Shown here piece after piece: positions 25,366 to 34,171 of a stretch of DNA of 64,000 bases (its first letter is position 1; each line of letters begins with the position of its first letter). The DNA comes from Arthrobacter sp. U41. Its GTDB lineage: Bacteria > Actinomycetota > Actinomycetes > Actinomycetales > Micrococcaceae. The notes beneath the pieces were generated by a model. It searched no databases. It saw only the letters and a list, made by a program, of their open reading frames with translations, and was not told the DNA's origin. Made by a program: the position numbers and the translations under genes. The stretch covers positions 2,976,001 through 3,040,000 of the forward strand of contig NZ_CP015732.1 of the NCBI RefSeq assembly GCF_001750145.1, given 5' to 3'.

Positions 25366-26759
25366 CCGGCGTTCATGGCCGTGGTCACGGAGCCCGTATC
25401 CGACATGCCGGTGATGCCGGCGGTGGATTCGATCACGGGGCGCATCTTCTTTTCGAGGGCCTCGTAGAACATGGACAGCGGGAATTCGTCGTCGAGCACC
25501 TGGTCGGTGAGGCCGCGCGGCGGGCCGGACAGCGGCAGCGCGCCCGGTCCCTTTGCCCAGACGGACGCCGGGTTGGGTGTGACAGTGCCGGAGATCAGCT
25601 CGTACGCGGCCAGCCAGTGGGCCATCTTCGGGCGGTCGATCGAGCGCCAGTAGAGTTCCTCGATTTTGGCGCCGAGTTCAACCACGACGTCGGCGACTTC
25701 GTCCCAGTCGATGCTGAGCTTGCTGTCGGTCCAGTGCAGGACATGGTGCTGGTGCATCCAGGCGAAGAGCAACTGGCCGCCGAGGCCGTCGTAGTTGCGG
25801 ACGCGGCTGCCGGTGATGGCGAACCGGAAGATCCGGTCAAAGATGACGGCGTACTGCACCAGCTTGGCGTGCCGGCGTGCCTCGGGATCGGCTTCCTCAG
25901 CCTTTTCGATCTTCACGGATTCGCGGAAGGCGGTCAGGTCGCAACGGAGTTCCTCGAGGGAATAGAGGAAGTACGGCATGCGCTGCTTGATCATGAACGG
26001 GTCGAAGGGCAGGTCGCCGCGCATGTGGGTGCGGTCGTGGATGAGGTCCCACATGACGAAGGTTTCCTGCGTCAGCTCCTGGTCCTCGAGCAGGGCCGCG
26101 GCGTCCTCGGGGAGCTGCAGTGAGGTGATGTCCGCGGCGGCCCGCAGCACACGGCGGAAGCGTGCTGCCTCGCGGTCGGCGAAGATGGCGCCCCAGGTGA
26201 AAGTGGGGGTCTCGCGGACGGCGACGGTTTCCGGGAACAGCACCGCGGAATTGGTGTCGTAGCCGGGGGTGAAGTCGAGGAAACGGATCGGGACGAAGAG
26301 CTTGTTGGAGTATTCGCCCTCCTCGAGACCGGCGATGAACTCGGGCCAGATGGCTTCGATCAGCACCGCCTCGACGAGGCGGTTGCTGCTGCCGTTCTGC
26401 GTGTACATCGGGAAAACCACAAGGTGCCGCAGGCCGTTCACCCGGTGCTGCTGCGGCTGGAACGCCTGCAGGGAGTCGAGGAAATCGGGCACGCCGAAGC
26501 CGCCGTCGGCCCAGCGGCCGAAGTCGGCGACCAGCAACTCGAGGTAGCCGGCGTCATGCGGGAAGGCCGGGGCCAGGGCGCCAATCGACTCCGTGATGGT
26601 CCGGACATAGCCGGCGGCGGCCTCGTGGTTGGCGGTCTCCGGGACGGAGCCGTCGTGGACCTGGAGTGCCTGGAGTGCGGTGGCGGCAGCCTTGAGCTGC
26701 AACCACTCCGGGGAGCTGGCGGAGATCGGGGCAGTGGTGGTGATAGCGGTGGTAGTCAT
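25362..26759 (-). CDS. DUF6421 family protein, possible metal-dependent enzyme
   Basis: This is a 465-residue soluble protein of a family without assigned function. It contains an HDRTH motif (241-245) followed 24 residues later by LEELRCDL (Glu269, Glu270, Asp274). The pattern resembles the HExxH plus EExxxD zinc sites of DPP III-like gluzincin peptidases, with Asp in place of the usual catalytic Glu. A His cluster (MHQHHVLHW, 335-343) could also bind metal. I infer a metalloenzyme but cannot name the reaction. The start is the ATG at 26759, behind AAAGG. It is coupled to the following SDR gene. Confidence 0.72.
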   Translation of the reverse strand: MTTTAITTTAPISASSPEWLQLKAAATALQALQVHDGSVPETANHEAAAGYVRTITESIGALAPAFPHDAGYLELLVADFGRWADGGFGVPDFLDSLQAFQPQQHRVNGLRHLVVFPMYTQNGSSNRLVEAVLIEAIWPEFIAGLEEGEYSNKLFVPIRFLDFTPGYDTNSAVLFPETVAVRETPTFTWGAIFADREAARFRRVLRAAADITSLQLPEDAAALLEDQELTQETFVMWDLIHDRTHMRGDLPFDPFMIKQRMPYFLYSLEELRCDLTAFRESVKIEKAEEADPEARRHAKLVQYAVIFDRIFRFAITGSRVRNYDGLGGQLLFAWMHQHHVLHWTDSKLSIDWDEVADVVVELGAKIEELYWRSIDRPKMAHWLAAYELISGTVTPNPASVWAKGPGALPLSGPPRGLTDQVLDDEFPLSMFYEALEKKMRPVIESTAGITGMSDTGSVTTAMNAG

Positions 26760-27024
26760 CGTCAGCGGGCGCCTTTCTGTTGGCTGGGAGCGTCGCTCTT
26801 CAGCTTCTATGCCGAGCGTAGCAAGCAAACAGGATTCCTAATGCAAAACCAAGCCGAGCATAAGAAACTCTGTGGCAAGTGGCGTGCCCGGCCCGTCCCA
26901 GCTCCAGCAGGGGCGCGGCTTCCGCCCGCGACGGGCAGGGCCGACGGCACGGAACAGGCCCCCGCCCTGCGCCGCAGCAGCGGAGCGAGACGGGGGCCTG
27001 GCAGTGGTCGGCCCGGATTCCGGA

Positions 27025-27540
27025 CTATTCGGCGGCGTCGTCCGCCGAGACCAGCTTCAAGGAGACTGAATTGATGCAATAACGCTGGTCGGTCGGGGTC
27101 CCGTAGCCTTCGCCCTCGAACACATGGCCAAGGTGGGAATCACAGTTGCCGCAGCGGACTTCGACGCGTTCCATGCCCAGGGTGCGGTCGTGGATGTACT
27201 TGACGTTGCCCTCCGCAAGCGGGGCCCAGAAGGAAGGCCAGCCGCAGTGCGAATCGAACTTCTCCTTGCTGGTGAAGAGCTCGGTGCCGCACGCGCGGCA
27301 CTGGTAGACCCCCTCGGTGTGGGTGTCCCAGTATTCGCCGGTATATGGCCGCTCGGTCCCGGCCTCGCGCAGCACCCGGTACTCCTCCGGCGTCAGTTCC
27401 TGGCGCCACTGCTCGTCGGACTTTTCAGCGGGCGGGTTGGCAACCCCTCCGGCGACGCTCCCGGCAGCGGAGCCGGCCGCATTTTCGGCGGCGGGGGCCG
27501 CGACGGGCGTGACTTTGGTCCTGTTACTAAAGATGCTCAT
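27025..27540 (-). CDS. msrB: Peptide-methionine (R)-S-oxide reductase MsrB
   Basis: The 171-residue enzyme repairs oxidised methionine (R-sulfoxide) in proteins. Two zinc-binding CxxC pairs (81/84 and 130/133), the FDSHCGWPSFW motif and the catalytic cysteine in RYCINSVSL (Cys155) are intact. Residues 1-40 are an Ala/Gly-rich extension not found in most MsrB; it lacks a clear signal peptide or lipobox, so the protein is probably cytoplasmic. It ends close to the DUF6421 gene but is separated from it by a 265-nt gap. Confidence 0.95.
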   Translation of the reverse strand: MSIFSNRTKVTPVAAPAAENAAGSAAGSVAGGVANPPAEKSDEQWRQELTPEEYRVLREAGTERPYTGEYWDTHTEGVYQCRACGTELFTSKEKFDSHCGWPSFWAPLAEGNVKYIHDRTLGMERVEVRCGNCDSHLGHVFEGEGYGTPTDQRYCINSVSLKLVSADDAAE

Positions 27541-27554
27541 AGCCTCAATAACGC

Positions 27555-28043
27555 TCAGGAGTCCCCGATAAATCCCGATCCGGCGTACAGATGCAGGACC
27601 GGCAGGCCCAGCTTGTCCTGCGCCTTGGTGGCCCAGTCGGTGTGGAACGTATCCGCGACGGCGTGCGGGCGGGTGATCACCACGGCCTGCCCGGCGCCGA
27701 CTTCCTTGACCCTGGCGACCATTGCGTCCACTGGCTTGCCCTCGACGATTTCGCCGGTGACGCCGCCGCCGAGTCCGGCCAGCGCCGCGAGCGAGACAGC
27801 CAGGGTCTCGGCGGCTTCGGCGCGCTCCCCGGTGGGGTCGGGGTGGGCCGTCAGTTCACGGAAGGCCTTGGAGATTTCCAGCAGGGACAAGTTCTCCAGG
27901 AAATCCACCAGGAGGTGCCGTTCCGTGCTGGCCGGAACCAGGACCACGAGCGGCGCATCACCCCCGGCGATCAGGGTTTCGATGTTGACGCGGTCGTCCG
28001 CGCCGAGGGGCTCTTCTGTCAAAATGACGATTGGATCACTCAT
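27555..28043 (-). CDS. Hypothetical protein with an insertion sequence just upstream
   Basis: This 162-residue soluble protein of unknown family has an alternating beta/alpha pattern. It comprises PIVILTEEPL, then PLVVLVPASTERHLLVDFLENL, and a C-terminal AVVITRPHAVADTFHTDWATKAQDKLGLPVL region that looks Rossmann- or USP-like. I recognise no catalytic residue. A TAGGCT box ends 6 nt before the ATG, but the IS481 element begins only 14 nt upstream of the start, so any native -35 region has been displaced. The msrB gene follows 14 nt downstream. Confidence 0.7.
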   Translation of the reverse strand: MSDPIVILTEEPLGADDRVNIETLIAGGDAPLVVLVPASTERHLLVDFLENLSLLEISKAFRELTAHPDPTGERAEAAETLAVSLAALAGLGGGVTGEIVEGKPVDAMVARVKEVGAGQAVVITRPHAVADTFHTDWATKAQDKLGLPVLHLYAGSGFIGDS

Positions 28044-28049
28044 GCCCCC

Positions 28050-28055
28050 AGCCTA
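28050..28055 (-). promoter_or_regulatory. Predicted -10 box at the IS481 junction
   Basis: TAGGCT (reverse strand) ends 6 nt before the ATG at 28043 and lies almost wholly in the target-site copy (28052-28057). The IS left end occupies the place of the -35 box. Confidence 0.4.
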
Positions 28056-28057
28056 GC

Positions 28058-29129
28058 TGTATTACCCACTGAGGTTAGTGACGCGGCTTGCTGGTGGCTG
28101 ACCCTTGAGTGAGGTGTGGCCTCGATGATGATTGTAGTCATGGAGCCAGGCCGGGAAAGCGGCAACGCGCTCGGCCTCTGAGGTGTAGGGGCGGGCGTAG
28201 GCCCATTCCTCGAGCATGGTGCGGTTGAAGCGCTCGACTTTGCCGTTGGTCTGGGGGCGGTAGGGCCGGGTTCGTTTGTGCGTGATGTCCGGGCCCAGGG
28301 CGTCTTTGAAGGCGTGGGAGCGGTAGCAGGAGCCGTTGTCTGTCAGGACGCGCTTCACGGTGATGCCGGCGGCGTTGAAGGCCTCGTTGGCGCGTTCCCA
28401 GAAGCCGGCGGCGGTCTCTTTCTTCTCGTCTTCGAGGATCTCGGTGTAGGCGAAGCGGGAGTGGTCATCCACGGCGTTGTGCAGGTAGGCGTAGCCGGGG
28501 CGCCGGTTCGCTTCGGTTCCGGTCTTGTTCCTCTTGCCCGCTGCCCTGTCCATGACGCGGTGCCCGCCGCCGTCGGGGATGCGTCCGAGTTTCTTGATGT
28601 CGACGTGGATCATGTCGCCGGGCTTCTCGTGCTCGTAGCGGCGGATCACCCGGCCCGTGGCACGGTCCAGCCAGGACAGTTTCGCCAGCCCGAACCGGGA
28701 CAGGACCTTGTGCACGGTGGATGGGTGGATGCCCAGCAGATACCCGATCCGGGCCGGCCCCCACCGCCGGTTCACGCGCAGGGCGATGATCCGCCGCTCC
28801 CGCCGCTGCGGGGTCCGCGAGGGACACCTCAGTGGGCGGCTGGAGCGGTCCTCCATCCCGTCCTCGCCGTGTTCACGGTAACGGCCGGCCCAGCGTGCCG
28901 CTGTCGGCACGGACACCTGGAACCGCTCCGCAGCCCGACGCAACGGCCACCCGTCATCGACGACGCACTTGGCCAGCTGCAGCCGTCCCCGGGGAGCGAG
29001 AAAAGCATTAGGGTGGGACATGAAGACCTCCGTTTGTGGAACTGGACTCTAGACAAGCCCACTCCACCCGGAGGTCTTCTTTTTGTCACCTAACCACGCC
29101 GCCTGTCACCAACGTCCGTGGTTAATACA
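28058..29129 (-). mobile_element. IS481-family insertion sequence with intact ends and target duplication
   Basis: This 1,072-bp element is bounded by 25-bp imperfect inverted repeats (28058-28082 and 29105-29129; 21 of 25 match) that begin TGTATTA. It is flanked by a perfect 6-bp direct repeat CCTAGC (28052-28057 and 29130-29135). It carries one uninterrupted transposase gene. Intact ends, target duplication and ORF indicate a fairly recent and possibly still mobile insertion. Confidence 0.93.
28062..29021 (-). CDS. IS481 family transposase
   Basis: The 319-residue DDE transposase has an N-terminal helix-turn-helix region (VDDGWPLRRAAERFQVSVPTAARW type pattern and a second HTH near RIGYLLGIHPSTVHKVL). 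An rve integrase core follows: the first Asp in MIHVDIKKLG, the second in VLTDNGSCY and the Glu in GKVERFNRTMLEE. All three catalytic acids are present and the frame is unbroken, so it should be active. The stop lies inside the left inverted repeat. Confidence 0.95.
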   Translation of the reverse strand: MSHPNAFLAPRGRLQLAKCVVDDGWPLRRAAERFQVSVPTAARWAGRYREHGEDGMEDRSSRPLRCPSRTPQRRERRIIALRVNRRWGPARIGYLLGIHPSTVHKVLSRFGLAKLSWLDRATGRVIRRYEHEKPGDMIHVDIKKLGRIPDGGGHRVMDRAAGKRNKTGTEANRRPGYAYLHNAVDDHSRFAYTEILEDEKKETAAGFWERANEAFNAAGITVKRVLTDNGSCYRSHAFKDALGPDITHKRTRPYRPQTNGKVERFNRTMLEEWAYARPYTSEAERVAAFPAWLHDYNHHRGHTSLKGQPPASRVTNLSG

Positions 29130-29296
29130 CCTAGCCGTGCACCGGTGCGCCCGCACGGATTGGGGCGCCGGGTACCCGCCGGTCGCGGTTGAATGTTCTG
29201 ACCGGCGGTGCTGCAGCGCCCGGCGTCCATCAGCAGGAACCGCCGCCGGTGGTCGCGGATGCCACGGTGGGCGGGGAGTTCAGTAAGAATGGTGCC

Positions 29297-30655
29297 ATGG
29301 CTTCCTCCCCACGCCTCCTGCCGGCCCCGCAGCGGATCTCCACCGCCCGTGGACAGTACGCCCGCGCCGTCGCGGCCTCCGCGACCGGCGTTTCGCCCTC
29401 CGCGACGGAAGTTTCGGTCAGGGGCAGCGCCAAGTGGGCCCTTGGCGGGATCATCGGCGGCAGCGCCGCCGCCGGACTGCTGGCCGCCGGCTCCTCCGCC
29501 CTCGCCCTCTATTTCGCCCGCCGCGTGATCACTCCCGCCCGGATCAAGGAGGAGGACCAGGAAGTTCTCGCAGTGATCCGGGGCGGGCACGGGCTCCAGC
29601 TCATCCTCGCGGCCACTCCCGAGACCACCGTGGAGGGCGTCTACGGCTTCTTCTTCGACGGCGGCCGGGGGCACGCCCGGATCGGCCGGATCGTGTCCTA
29701 TTCGCCGGGGGAGCGCACGGTGCAGCGCGAAGTCGAGGCTGTCTACAGCGGCGACCTCAGCACGGCGCGCCGCGGCTACTGGAGCGGGGCCGCGCACCCG
29801 GATCCGGCCGGCATCGGCCTGCCGTCGGAGGACGTGGACATCGACGTCGACGGCGGGACGGCGCCGGCGTGGCTGGTCCGGGCCCCGCAGGAGTCCGGCA
29901 TCTGGGCGATCATGGTGCACGGCCGCGGCGCGAGCCGGCAGGAATGCCTGCGGGCGGTCCGGACCGCCCGGGAACTGGGCATGTCCAGCCTGTTGATCTC
30001 CTACCGCAATGACGGCCTGGCGCCCTCGGCGCAGGACGGCCGCTACGGACTCGGCTCCACCGAATGGCGCGACGTCGAGGCAGCCATCGGCTTTGCCCTC
30101 GAACAGGGCGCCAGCGAAGTAGTACTTTTCGGCTGGTCCATGGGCGGGGCCATCTGTCTCCAGACCGCCGACTTGTCCCGCTACCACCCCCTGATCCGGG
30201 CGATGGTGCTGGACGCGCCCGTCATCAACTGGGTGAACGTGCTGGCCCACCACGCCGAGCTCAACCGGATACCCTCGGCGGTGGGACGCTACGGGCAGCT
30301 GATGATGAGCCACAGACTGGGCCGGCGGCTGACCGGCCTCGCCGCGCCTGTGGACCTCAAAGCGATGGACTGGGTTTCCCGGGCGGTGGAACTGCGGACG
30401 CCGACGCTGATCATCCACAGTGTGGACGACGAATACGTTCCCTATGGCCCGTCCGCTGCCCTGGCCGAGAAGAACCCCGAGATGGTCACCTTCGAGACGT
30501 TCGACAGTGCCCGGCACACCAAGGAATGGAACGTGGATCCGGAGCACTGGGAGCGGCTGGTCACGGCCTGGCTCGGGCAGCAGCTCGCTCCCCGCCCGAA
30601 TCCGGGCCAGCCGAGTCCGGAGCAGCCAAGTCTGGAACAGCCAAGTCTGGAATAG
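29297..30655 (+). CDS. Membrane-anchored alpha/beta hydrolase
   Basis: The 452-residue protein has a likely transmembrane segment at about 48-72 (GGIIGGSAAAGLLAAGSSAL) and a C-terminal alpha/beta hydrolase domain. The nucleophile elbow is FGWSMGGA, the acid is in IIHSVDDEYVP and the histidine in SARHTKEW, a complete triad. An esterase or peptidase-like activity is likely; the substrate is unknown. The C-terminal Pro/Glu tail (PSPEQPSLEQPSLE) is encoded by a degenerate 15-nt tandem repeat that runs on past the stop codon. The start is the ATG at 29297; a longer frame exists upstream. Confidence 0.85.
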   Translation: MASSPRLLPAPQRISTARGQYARAVAASATGVSPSATEVSVRGSAKWALGGIIGGSAAAGLLAAGSSALALYFARRVITPARIKEEDQEVLAVIRGGHGLQLILAATPETTVEGVYGFFFDGGRGHARIGRIVSYSPGERTVQREVEAVYSGDLSTARRGYWSGAAHPDPAGIGLPSEDVDIDVDGGTAPAWLVRAPQESGIWAIMVHGRGASRQECLRAVRTARELGMSSLLISYRNDGLAPSAQDGRYGLGSTEWRDVEAAIGFALEQGASEVVLFGWSMGGAICLQTADLSRYHPLIRAMVLDAPVINWVNVLAHHAELNRIPSAVGRYGQLMMSHRLGRRLTGLAAPVDLKAMDWVSRAVELRTPTLIIHSVDDEYVPYGPSAALAEKNPEMVTFETFDSARHTKEWNVDPEHWERLVTAWLGQQLAPRPNPGQPSPEQPSLEQPSLE

Positions 30656-30744
30656 CCAAGTCTGGAATAGCCGGACCCGGAGCATTCGGACCCTGAACGG
30701 CCGGACACTGAGCAGCCGACCCGGAGCGGCCGAACCCGGAACAG
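30596..30744. repeat. Degenerate 15-nt tandem repeat array spanning the stop codon of the hydrolase
   Basis: Ten head-to-tail units related to CCAAGTCTGGAACAG run from inside the hydrolase gene into the intergenic region; one later unit is 14 nt. The in-frame stop arises because one unit reads GAATAG instead of GAACAG, and the next unit has the same change. Beyond the two TAG codons the frame stays open with the same Pro/Asp/Glu pattern. Confidence 0.85.
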
Positions 30745-30782
30745 CCCCATGCGGGGTAGTCGGGCCCGGGGCGGAGCCCGGA

Positions 30783-31280
30783 TCAGTTCCTGCGGGTGCC
30801 GATTTGCGCCGTGCGTGCCCCGGTGAGTCGGATCAGTTCGGCCGGGCTCAACTCGATGTCCAGGCCGCGCCGCCCCCCTGAAACCAGGATCGTGTCCAGG
30901 TCCAGCGCGCTGGCATCCAGAACCGTGGGGGAGGGCTGCCGCTGGCCCAGCGGAGAAATGCCGCCCAGCACATAGCCGGTGCGGCGCTCCGCCGCGGCCG
31001 GGTCCGCCATCACAGCCTTCTTGCCGCCCAGCGCGGCCGCCATCGCCTTGAGGTCCAGGTTCCCGCTCACGGGCACCACGCCGACGGCAAGGCGGCCGTC
31101 GACGTCGACCATCAGGGTCTTGAACACCCGGGCCGGATCGACTCCAAGCACCTCCGCGGCTTCCAGCCCGTAGCTGGCTGCACCCGGGTCATGGCTGTAG
31201 GGATGGGCGAGGAAAGGAACCCCGGCTGCCGCCAGTGCTGCGGTGGCCGGGGTTCCCTGCGACGCCTGTTTGCGTGCCAT
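30783..31280 (-). CDS. ybaK: YbaK/EbsC-type Cys-tRNA(Pro) deacylase
   Basis: The 165-residue single-domain protein hydrolyses mischarged Cys-tRNA(Pro). The family motifs are present: EAAEVLGVDPARVFKTLMV, then the lysine pair in AALGGKKAVMAD and the YVLGGISPLGQR loop. Length matches E. coli YbaK. The start is the ATG at 31280, followed by MARKQASQGTPA as in relatives. It lies 34 nt downstream of sufE on the same strand and may be co-transcribed. Confidence 0.93.
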   Translation of the reverse strand: MARKQASQGTPATAALAAAGVPFLAHPYSHDPGAASYGLEAAEVLGVDPARVFKTLMVDVDGRLAVGVVPVSGNLDLKAMAAALGGKKAVMADPAAAERRTGYVLGGISPLGQRQPSPTVLDASALDLDTILVSGGRRGLDIELSPAELIRLTGARTAQIGTRRN

Positions 31281-31314
31281 TCTGTTCGGATATCCGGGTG
31301 GGTCCGGTCCGTGG

Positions 31315-31773
31315 TCAGGACTGCTGCGGGAGGGCAGCAACCTTGCGTTTGATCCGGCCCAGCATCGCTGTCATCCCGCGCATCCGCAGCGGGGTGATGG
31401 CCCGGGTAAGGCCCAGCAGCTCAGGCATGTCGTCCGGGACGGCGAGGATCTCTGCCGGGCTCAGCCCGTCGAGGCCCTCATGCAGCACACTGGCGAACCC
31501 GCGGGTGGTGGGGGCTTCGGGCGGCGCCTTGAAGAAAAGCCGCACGCTGCCGACCGCGCCACCGTCGGACGGTTCCGTTTCGATGGTCAGGAAGAGCGGC
31601 GACTGGCACTCGACCACCTGCTCCATCAGCTCCGGGTGGTCCTTGAGCCGGTCCGGGAGTTCGGGCAGCTCGCGGGAGAACTCAAGCAGCAGCTGGAGCC
31701 GTTCCGGTTCGGTTACGGCCTGGAAGTCGTCAACAATTTCCGCAAGTGCGGCGGGGAGGGCAGAAGTATTCAT
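31315..31773 (-). CDS. sufE: SufE-family sulfur acceptor protein
   Basis: The 152-residue protein accepts persulfide sulfur from a cysteine desulfurase for Fe-S cluster assembly. The acceptor cysteine is in QVVECQSPLFL, and the FFKAPPEAPTTRGFASVLHEGL region and the MLGRIKRK C-terminal helix fit SufE. The start is the ATG at 31773 with GGAAGGG next to it. It lies 63 nt after a sulfurtransferase gene in the same direction, a common actinobacterial arrangement. Confidence 0.92.
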   Translation of the reverse strand: MNTSALPAALAEIVDDFQAVTEPERLQLLLEFSRELPELPDRLKDHPELMEQVVECQSPLFLTIETEPSDGGAVGSVRLFFKAPPEAPTTRGFASVLHEGLDGLSPAEILAVPDDMPELLGLTRAITPLRMRGMTAMLGRIKRKVAALPQQS

Positions 31774-31836
31774 CCCTTCCAGCTTACGCACGCGCGGCAA
31801 TTGTGTCCCGGTCGCTGCCCGTCGACGCGGGGGACG

Positions 31837-32754
31837 CTACCGGGCGGCCGGGACCGCGCCGCGTTCTGTGCCCTTGACGATCGGGGCGCGGACGGCGTTG
31901 CCCCATTCGGTCCAGGAACCGTCATAGTTGCGGACGGAGTCGAAGCCCAGCAGGTACTTGAGCGCGAACCAGGTGTGGCTGGAACGCTCGCCGATGCGGC
32001 AGTACGCCACGACGTCGTCGCCCGCCTTCAGTCCGGCCTCGCCCAGGTACAGCGTCTCCAGTTCGGGGCGGGTCCGGTACGTGCCGTCCTCGGCAGCCGC
32101 CCGGGCCCAGGGGATCGAGGCCGCGGTGGGGATGTGGCCGCCGCGCAGGGCGCCTTCCTCGGGATAGGCGGGCATGTGCGTGCGCTGGCCGGTGTACTCC
32201 TCGGTGGAGCGGACATCAATGAGCGGATTGCCGAAGTGCGCCATGACGTCTTCCTTGAAGGCGCGGATCGGCGCGTCGTTGCGTTCAATTACGGGGTATT
32301 CGCCCGGGGTGGTGACGGGTTTGTCCGTGGTGAGGGCGCGGCTTTCGGCGATCCATTTATCCCGGCCGCCGTCGAGCAGCCGGACGTCCTCGTGCCCGAA
32401 GAGCTCGAAGACCCAGAGGGCGTAGGCGGCCCACCAGTTGGATTTGTCGCCGTAGATGACGACTGTGCTGTCGCGGGAGATCCCCTTGGCCGCGGCCAGG
32501 GCGGCGAACTTTGCGCCGTCGACGTAGTCGCGGGTGACCTCGTCATTCAGGTCCGTGTGCCAGTCGATCTTCACGGCGCCCGGGATGTGGCCGACCTCGT
32601 AGAGCAGCACGTCCTCGTCGGACTCCACCACCACGAGCTTGCCGTCCTGGAGGGCGCCGGAGTCGATTGCGGCGGCCAGCCATTCGGTGGACACGAGCCG
32701 CTCGGGGTGGGCGTAGGCGGCGAACTTCTCATTCTGCTCAACGGGGTAGGGCAT
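31837..32754 (-). CDS. sseA: Sulfurtransferase (thiosulfate / 3-mercaptopyruvate, rhodanese)
   Basis: The 305-residue enzyme has two rhodanese domains. The first (about 20-150) is the inactive half with [17 protein letters not shown]. The second carries the active-site loop [18 protein letters not shown] with the persulfide-forming Cys. The CRIGERS loop is typical of the actinobacterial thiosulfate:cyanide type. It moves sulfane sulfur to acceptors. Linkage to sufE suggests a sulfur-trafficking pair. AAAGG upstream of the ATG is the ribosome site. Confidence 0.93.
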   Translation of the reverse strand: MPYPVEQNEKFAAYAHPERLVSTEWLAAAIDSGALQDGKLVVVESDEDVLLYEVGHIPGAVKIDWHTDLNDEVTRDYVDGAKFAALAAAKGISRDSTVVIYGDKSNWWAAYALWVFELFGHEDVRLLDGGRDKWIAESRALTTDKPVTTPGEYPVIERNDAPIRAFKEDVMAHFGNPLIDVRSTEEYTGQRTHMPAYPEEGALRGGHIPTAASIPWARAAAEDGTYRTRPELETLYLGEAGLKAGDDVVAYCRIGERSSHTWFALKYLLGFDSVRNYDGSWTEWGNAVRAPIVKGTERGAVPAAR

Positions 32755-32983
32755 GGTGATGGCCTTTCACTGAAACGGTCAGGGACCGGGCCATGGAAGG
32801 GTCAAACGCGGCGCCGGGCCTTCATTAACACTAGCCACGCCCCGCCGGGTTTGCTCTACCGGGTCCATACTCTGAAATATGGTCTTCGTCACGTGATGTC
32901 CCCCCGTCCCACGTTGCCACACGAGCTGTCCGTGCATTGCCGGTATTCTGTCTGGGGACAAGAGACCAGCAGAACGGACCACC

Positions 32984-34021
32984 TTGGTACAGATCGAACA
33001 GCTCGCCGCCCGCACCCCGGCAGTTTCAGTGGATGAAATCCTCAACGGTTTCTATCCATCGCCGCGCTTCGGTGAGGTTTCGTTTTCCAGCTACCGGCCG
33101 GATCCGTCCCAGCCCAGCCAGGCAAACGCCGTCGGGGCACTGGAAGGTTTCGCGGCAAACGTCGGGGCCCGCGACGGCGACGGGCTCTTCAAGCGCCTCT
33201 TCGGCAAGAAGGACACCTCCCGGGCCGGGATCTACCTCGACGGCGGCTTCGGCGTCGGCAAGACCCACCTCCTGGCCTCGCTGTGGCACGCGGCGCCCGG
33301 GCCCAAGGCCTTCGGCACCTTCGTTGAGTACACCAACCTGGTCGGGGCACTGTCCTTCCGCAAGACCGTCGAGGCCCTGAGCCACTACAAGCTGGTCTGC
33401 ATCGACGAATTCGAGCTGGATGATCCGGGCGACACCGTCCTGATGTCCCGGCTCATGCGTGAACTGGCCGACGCCGGCGTCAAGCTCGCGGCCACCTCGA
33501 ACACCCTGCCGGGGTCCCTGGGCGACGGCCGGTTTGCCGCCGTCGACTTTGCCCGCGAAATCCAGGTGCTGGCGGACCAGTTCGACGTCGTCCGGATCGA
33601 CGGCGAGGACTTCCGCCACCGCGGTCTGCCGGCCGCGCCGCTGCCGCTGCCGAACGATCAGTTGACGCACCACATGCAGAATGAATTCCACGGCAAGACG
33701 GTGGCACGCGATGAGTTCAGCACGCTGATCAACCACCTGGCTGGCGTCCACCCGAGCCGTTACCGCCAGATGCTGGACGGGATCGAAGGCGTGGTCTGGA
33801 AGAACGTCCACACCATCACCGAACAGGCTGTCGCGCTGCGCTTCGTGGTGCTCGCGGACCGGCTGTACGACAAGGACGTGCCGATCCTGGCCAGCGGCGT
33901 GCCCTTTGACCAGCTCTTCACCGAGGAAATGATGACCGGCGGGTACATGAAGAAGTACTTCCGCGCCGTCTCGCGGCTCACCGCCCTGGCCCGCGAGGGC
34001 CAGAACCACGAGCCCTCCTAG
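32984..34021 (+). CDS. zapE: Cell division protein ZapE (AFG1-like ATPase)
   Basis: The 345-residue P-loop ATPase has Walker A GGFGVGKTHLLASL and Walker B LVCIDEFELDD. It also has a sensor-1 LAATSNTLPGSL and an arginine-rich lid region, the AFG1/ZapE pattern. In proteobacteria ZapE acts at the Z-ring; in actinobacteria the role is less clear. The start is a TTG at 32984 with only a weak ribosome site. The gene ends 6 nt before a long hairpin that separates it from the convergent MT0933-like gene. Confidence 0.9.
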   Translation: MVQIEQLAARTPAVSVDEILNGFYPSPRFGEVSFSSYRPDPSQPSQANAVGALEGFAANVGARDGDGLFKRLFGKKDTSRAGIYLDGGFGVGKTHLLASLWHAAPGPKAFGTFVEYTNLVGALSFRKTVEALSHYKLVCIDEFELDDPGDTVLMSRLMRELADAGVKLAATSNTLPGSLGDGRFAAVDFAREIQVLADQFDVVRIDGEDFRHRGLPAAPLPLPNDQLTHHMQNEFHGKTVARDEFSTLINHLAGVHPSRYRQMLDGIEGVVWKNVHTITEQAVALRFVVLADRLYDKDVPILASGVPFDQLFTEEMMTGGYMKKYFRAVSRLTALAREGQNHEPS

Positions 34022-34029
34022 CGTTTAGA

Positions 34030-34094
34030 GCAACGCGGGGTCAGCTACAGCCCATCCTGATGCACCGGATGGGCCGTAGCTGACCCCGCGTTGC
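34030..34094. terminator. Long palindromic hairpin between convergent genes (repeat copy 1)
   Basis: Perfect 19-bp arms (34030-34048 and 34076-34094, beginning GCAACGCGGGGTCAGC) enclose a second 8-bp stem (34050-34057 with 34067-34074) and a 9-nt loop. The hairpin starts 9 nt after the zapE stop and probably terminates transcription from both sides. A second hairpin with the same outer sequence lies at 49214-49274, so this is a dispersed palindromic element. Confidence 0.8.
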
Positions 34095-34118
34095 TTGTTT
34101 AAGCGCCGTTAAACGCCG

Positions 34119-34156
34119 GAGGTGCCGGCGCCGCCTCTCGGCGGGACCGGCACCTC
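34119..34156 (-). terminator. Hairpin downstream of the MT0933-like gene
   Basis: 10-bp arms GAGGTGCCGG (34119-34128) and complement (34147-34156), with an inner CGCCG/CGGCG stem, lie just after the stop of the leftward gene. The following T-run is weak. Confidence 0.5.
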
Positions 34157-34171
34157 GCTGACGTATCTGGG

